A DNA stretch of 64,000 bases, from the NCBI GenBank assembly GCA_965218625.1, contig CBDCLG010000008.1, positions 62,001 through 126,000 of the forward strand, written 5' to 3'. The notes under the pieces were generated by a model. The model worked only from the letters and a program-made list of their open reading frames with translations. It was not told the origin of the DNA and ran no database searches. Below are positions 58,019 to 64,000 of the stretch, in pieces. The stretch comes from Bin5 sp965218625. GTDB taxonomy: Bacteria > Chloroflexota > Anaerolineae > Caldilineales > Caldilineaceae. Numbering within the stretch: the first letter of the stretch is position 1; each line of letters opens with the position of its first letter. A program made the translations under genes and the position numbers.

Positions 58019-58918
58019 ATGCACAGGTGGCGGGCGTATCATACGCCGACAACCGTTGCGGAGGCGCTGTCTCTGCTGCACGCGCACAAGGAGAAGGCCC
58101 GCATCATCGCCGGCGGGACCGACCTGATCCTCGATATGGAGGCGGAAGATGCGGCGCCGATCGAGGCGCTGGTGGATGTGACAAAGATCGCCGGCATCGA
58201 CCGCATCGCACAGGAGAAGGGCTGGATCGTGCTGGGCGCGGGCATCACGCACACGCAGATCGAGGAAAGCCCGCTCTTGCGCCGGCACGCCGCCTGCCTG
58301 ACCGAAAGCTGCGGCGTGATCGGCGGACCGCAGGTGCGCAATGTGGCGACGCTGGGCGGCAACGTGGCGCACGCGCTGCCGGCGGCGGACGGCACGATCG
58401 GTCTGCTGGCGCTGGAGGCCGAGGTCGAGGTGGCCGCGCATAACGGGCAGGGCGTTCATCATTCGTGGCAGCCGCTGCTTTCGATCTTCGCAGGACCGGG
58501 ACGCAACCGGCTGGCGCCCGACCAGATGCTGCACGCCTTCCGCTTTCGAGCGGCCGCGGCGCGTGAAGGCAACGCGTTCGACCGCATCATGCGCCCGCAG
58601 GGGGTCGCGCTGCCGATCCTGGGCATTGCCGCCAAGGTGCGGTTGGATGAAAAGCTGCACCGGGTCGAGGAGGCCGCGATCGCAATCGGCCCCGCCGGCC
58701 CGATCCCGTTCCGCGCCGCCGACGCAGAGGCAGCGCTGACCGCAGCCGAAAAATTTGACGAGGCGGCGGTGGAGGCAACGGTGGCGGCGGCGCAGGCGCA
58801 GGCCAAACTGCGCACGAGCAAGTACCGCGCATCGCAGGACTATCGCCGCGAGATGATCGGCGTCCTCCTGCGCCGCGTGCTGCGCACAGCCGTCGAGCGG
58901 GCGCGTGAACGGCAGTGA
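58019..58918 (+). CDS. FAD-binding subunit of xanthine dehydrogenase-type molybdenum hydroxylase
   Basis: This is a 299-aa FAD subunit (XdhB/CoxM type) that passes electrons from the 2Fe-2S centres to NAD+ or another acceptor. RIIAGGTDLILDM and GPQVRNVATLGGNVAHALPAAD are the two flavin-binding motifs. The start at 58019 fits MHRWRAYHTPTTVAEAL; the in-frame upstream ATG at 57974 adds 15 hydrophobic residues of no obvious role. A TATACT at about 57979 could be a -10 box. It is separated from the Mo/Fe-S gene by a repeat tract and an ATPase gene, an unusual arrangement. The last codons sit next to heptamer repeats. Confidence 0.9.
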   Translation: MHRWRAYHTPTTVAEALSLLHAHKEKARIIAGGTDLILDMEAEDAAPIEALVDVTKIAGIDRIAQEKGWIVLGAGITHTQIEESPLLRRHAACLTESCGVIGGPQVRNVATLGGNVAHALPAADGTIGLLALEAEVEVAAHNGQGVHHSWQPLLSIFAGPGRNRLAPDQMLHAFRFRAAAAREGNAFDRIMRPQGVALPILGIAAKVRLDEKLHRVEEAAIAIGPAGPIPFRAADAEAALTAAEKFDEAAVEATVAAAQAQAKLRTSKYRASQDYRREMIGVLLRRVLRTAVERARERQ

Positions 58919-58919
58919 T

Positions 58920-59128
<209 letters not shown>

Positions 59129-59932
59129 ATGATCCACCTCGCCTCGGTTGAAAAACGGCCCTCCTTTCCCCAGGAGGAGAGATTCCCTTACAATGTACCG
59201 GTCATCGCGCAGCTGGAGCAGCTCTCTTTTGAATCGCCGGTGACGGTGCTGGTCGGCGAAAACGGCAGCGGGAAGTCGACCTTTCTGGAGGCGATCGCCA
59301 CCGGCGTGGGCCTGCCGACGGTGGGCGCGGAGGAGGCGGGGCGCGATCCGTCGCTGGCGGATGTGCGGCAGCTTTCCAGGCACCTGCGCCTGGGTTGGAA
59401 GAGAAAGAGCGGGCGCGGTTTCTATCTGCGGGCGGAGGACTTTTTCGGCTTTGCCAAGCGCATGGCGCAGATGGAGGCCGAGCTGCAGGCGGAGATGGCC
59501 AGCGTCGACGCCGAGTACGCGGGCCGCTCCGATTTCGCCAAGGGGCTGGCGAAGATGCCCTACGCCGGCCAGCTCGCCGCAATCAAGGAGCGCTACGGGC
59601 CGGGGCTGGACGGGCGTTCGCACGGGGAGGCGTTCCTGGCGCTGTTCCAGGCCCGCTTCGCGCCGGACGGCCTCTACCTGCTCGACGAGCCGGAGGCGCC
59701 GCTCTCGCCCCTGCGCCAGGTGGGGCTGCTGGCGTTGCTGAAGGAGATGGTGGCGCGCGAAGCGCAGTTCATCATCGCGACGCACTCGCCGATCCTGATG
59801 GCATACCCCGGCGCGACCATCCTGGATTTCGACCGGTCGCCGCCGCAGGCGGTGGACTGGGAGACGCTGGAGCACGTGACCGTCACGCGAGGGTTTCTGA
59901 ACCATCCACAGCTGTATCTGAACCATCTTTGA
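59129..59932 (+). CDS. AAA (ABC-type) ATPase, predicted
   Basis: This is a 267-aa P-loop ATPase of the AAA_21/RecF-like ABC class: Walker A VLVGENGSGKSTFLEAIAT, a charged middle (MEAELQAEMASVDAEYAG), a signature-like SHGEAFLALF, Walker B LYLLDEPEAPLSP and an H-loop IIATHSPIL. Such proteins are often annotated as predicted ATPases in small stand-alone or defence contexts. It is inserted between the FAD subunit and Fe-S/Mo subunit of the dehydrogenase, with no known role in that enzyme; a maturation function is possible. The ATG at 59129 is directly preceded by repeat DNA and has no clear ribosome site. Confidence 0.85.
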   Translation: MIHLASVEKRPSFPQEERFPYNVPVIAQLEQLSFESPVTVLVGENGSGKSTFLEAIATGVGLPTVGAEEAGRDPSLADVRQLSRHLRLGWKRKSGRGFYLRAEDFFGFAKRMAQMEAELQAEMASVDAEYAGRSDFAKGLAKMPYAGQLAAIKERYGPGLDGRSHGEAFLALFQARFAPDGLYLLDEPEAPLSPLRQVGLLALLKEMVAREAQFIIATHSPILMAYPGATILDFDRSPPQAVDWETLEHVTVTRGFLNHPQLYLNHL

Positions 59933-59997
59933 CCGTGTTTGCCGCGGCCGCCTGCCGGCCGCCCGCCACCGGCTTTTTCGCCAACAGGAGCACACTT

Positions 59998-63009
<3,012 letters not shown>

Positions 63010-63570
63010 TTTCTAGTTCCGAGTTTCTAGTTCCGAGTTTTTAGTTTCTAAAGTAGATCCCTTTTGAAACCCCGACTTCTCGGAAAGGGGCGCGTTGAAT
63101 TCACGGGCATTTCAACCGCACGCTCGTCGGGAAGAAATTCTTGGTTCCATTAGGGAAGCACTTTAGTTCCGAGTTCCGAGTTTCGAGTTCCGAGTTCCGA
63201 GTTCCGAGTTCCGAGTTTCGAGTTCCGAGTTCCGAGTTCCGAGTTCCGAGGTAACTACCAAGCCACTTGTCCAAGTTGGCGTTCTTTGGTCGTCAACTGT
63301 CCTGACAATGGAGCCTGCAACTGCTCAACGATCCACGAAGGACACGAATTCACACGAAGGGCCGCGTTTGGACTGCTTTCGGCTGTGATAGAAGAAACCT
63401 TTTGCATTCAGGCTTAGTCGTTGCGGTTTTGATTTTTCATTTTTCGTTTCTGGTTCTTGGTGACGGCGGCGGGTTGTAAAGGCAGGGGAGACGACCACGA
63501 TTCCTGCGCGCGCCGCGCGCGCAAAGTCCCGGTGTCGAACGGGATTTGCATTGGACGCTTGAGACGCCCT
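63010..63570. other. Intergenic stretch with heptamer repeats
   Basis: AGTTTCT/AGTTCCG words occur at 63005-63050, a 12-unit array at 63165-63248 (separate entry), and TTTTCGTTTCTGGTTCTTGG words at 63430-63465. No gene or clear promoter is recognisable. Confidence 0.6.
63165..63248 (+). repeat. Tandem array of 12 AGTTCCG-type heptamers
   Basis: Twelve contiguous 7-bp units; most are AGTTCCG and some are AGTTTCG. It is the longest regular heptamer array in the window. Confidence 0.95.
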
Positions 63571-64000
63571 ATGCAACTTCATCACGCGCTGCGCCTACCG
63601 GCGGACGCGCTTGCGGTTGTCACGCTCGTGGGCGCGGGCGGCAAGACGAGCACGCTCTTCCGGCTGGCCGCGGAGGCCGCGACCGCAGGCCGGCGCGTCG
63701 TCACCACCACGACGACCCGCATCTTCACCTCACAAGCGATGCAGGCCCCGGTCCGCCTGGTCGTTGACGCGCACGCGCAGGACGCGATCGACTGGGCCGC
63801 GCTCGAGGCCCACCTGGCGCGGCACGGGCACTGCCTGCTGGCATCTTCGCTTTCCGGCGCCAAGAGCGAGGGACTGCCGCCGGCAACCGTCGACGCCCTG
63901 GCGTCGCGCGCGGGCGACCTCGGCATCAGCCTGATCGCGGTCGAAGGCGACGGCAGCCGGCAGCGCCCGGTAAAAGCGCCGGCGCCGCACGAGCCGGTCA
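63571..64000 (+). CDS. yqeC: YqeC-type selenium-dependent hydroxylase cofactor protein, cut by window edge
   Basis: The first 143 residues are present and open at the right edge. The P-loop VTLVGAGGKTSTLFRLA, the following VVTTTTTRIF, and IAVEGDGSRQRPVKAPAPHE match the YqeC family, associated with selenium-dependent molybdenum hydroxylases and maturation of their cofactor. ATG at 63571 gives MQLHHALRLPADALAV. Its place after the xanthine dehydrogenase genes fits a role in activating that enzyme. The 3' end cannot be seen. Confidence 0.85.
   Translation, partial: MQLHHALRLPADALAVVTLVGAGGKTSTLFRLAAEAATAGRRVVTTTTTRIFTSQAMQAPVRLVVDAHAQDAIDWAALEAHLARHGHCLLASSLSGAKSEGLPPATVDALASRAGDLGISLIAVEGDGSRQRPVKAPAPHEPV

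Noticed and set aside
63165..63248. Possible CRISPR array from the regular repeats
   Set aside because: The units are 7 bp with no spacers, and no cas genes are present in the window.

Overview
This is a GC-rich bacterial chromosome segment. Gene content suggests a member of Chloroflexota (Caldilineae/Anaerolineae-like): family-4 glycosidase, Gfo/Idh/MocA oxidoreductase, many short toxin-antitoxin genes, SH3b and Cache envelope proteins, and intergenic heptanucleotide repeats. This placement is an inference with moderate confidence. The window is open at both ends: an unidentified minus-strand gene at the left edge and a yqeC gene at the right edge.

Layout. 1-4 kb: minus-strand catabolic genes (a PhyH-type dioxygenase broken by a frameshift, a GH4 glycosidase, an SDR). 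4-6 kb: two tandem PD-(D/E)XK-like genes, the first shortened and with a degenerate active site. 6-14 kb: housekeeping, with tRNA-Lys, an HhH membrane protein, and M20 peptidase-thrS-infC-rpmI-rplT-rRNA methyltransferase; infC appears to start at AUU. A lipoprotein with three Cache-like repeats and tRNA-Val follow. 15-23.7 kb: sugar-acid/polyol-type catabolism (2-hydroxyacid dehydrogenase, ThDP enzyme, Gfo/Idh, TIM-barrel isomerase), then carbamate kinase and a YgeW-like carbamoyltransferase. 23.8-31.2 kb: FabF, a SUOX-fold molybdoenzyme, and a compact unusual cluster: a GTP cyclohydrolase II-RibD reductase fusion, an MDR dehydrogenase, a PTPS/QueD-like protein with a substituted active site, a glycosyltransferase and a methyltransferase. 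I propose it makes an undescribed GTP-derived pterin- or pyrimidine-type glycoside.

31.2-42 kb: orphan antitoxins, an exopolysaccharide/glycolipid cluster on the minus strand, a DUF433-DUF5615 pair, a VapBC pair and small lipoprotein/membrane genes. 42.4-56.4 kb: a type I restriction-modification island. hsdM is followed by a truncated HEPN gene, an MNT nucleotidyltransferase fused to HsdS, then about 7 kb of cargo (a large atypical GTPase, a DUF4238 protein, two paralogous HEPN-like proteins, an ApeA-like HEPN protein, a PIN toxin), and finally hsdR. Pieces of the hsdR 5' end are repeated inside the cargo, which suggests genes were loaded by recombination between hsdS and hsdR. 56.5-57.8 kb: an IS982-family element next to an SH3b gene fragment. 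58-64 kb: xanthine-dehydrogenase-type genes (FAD subunit; fused 2Fe-2S plus Mo subunit) with an AAA ATPase between them, then yqeC.

Two features run through the window. Intergenic regions are filled with degenerate 7-bp tandem repeats, which also lie in frame inside at least two coding sequences. Several genes carry apparent single-base frameshifts (PhyH, hsdR, a small membrane protein); these may be real lesions or assembly errors in homopolymers.
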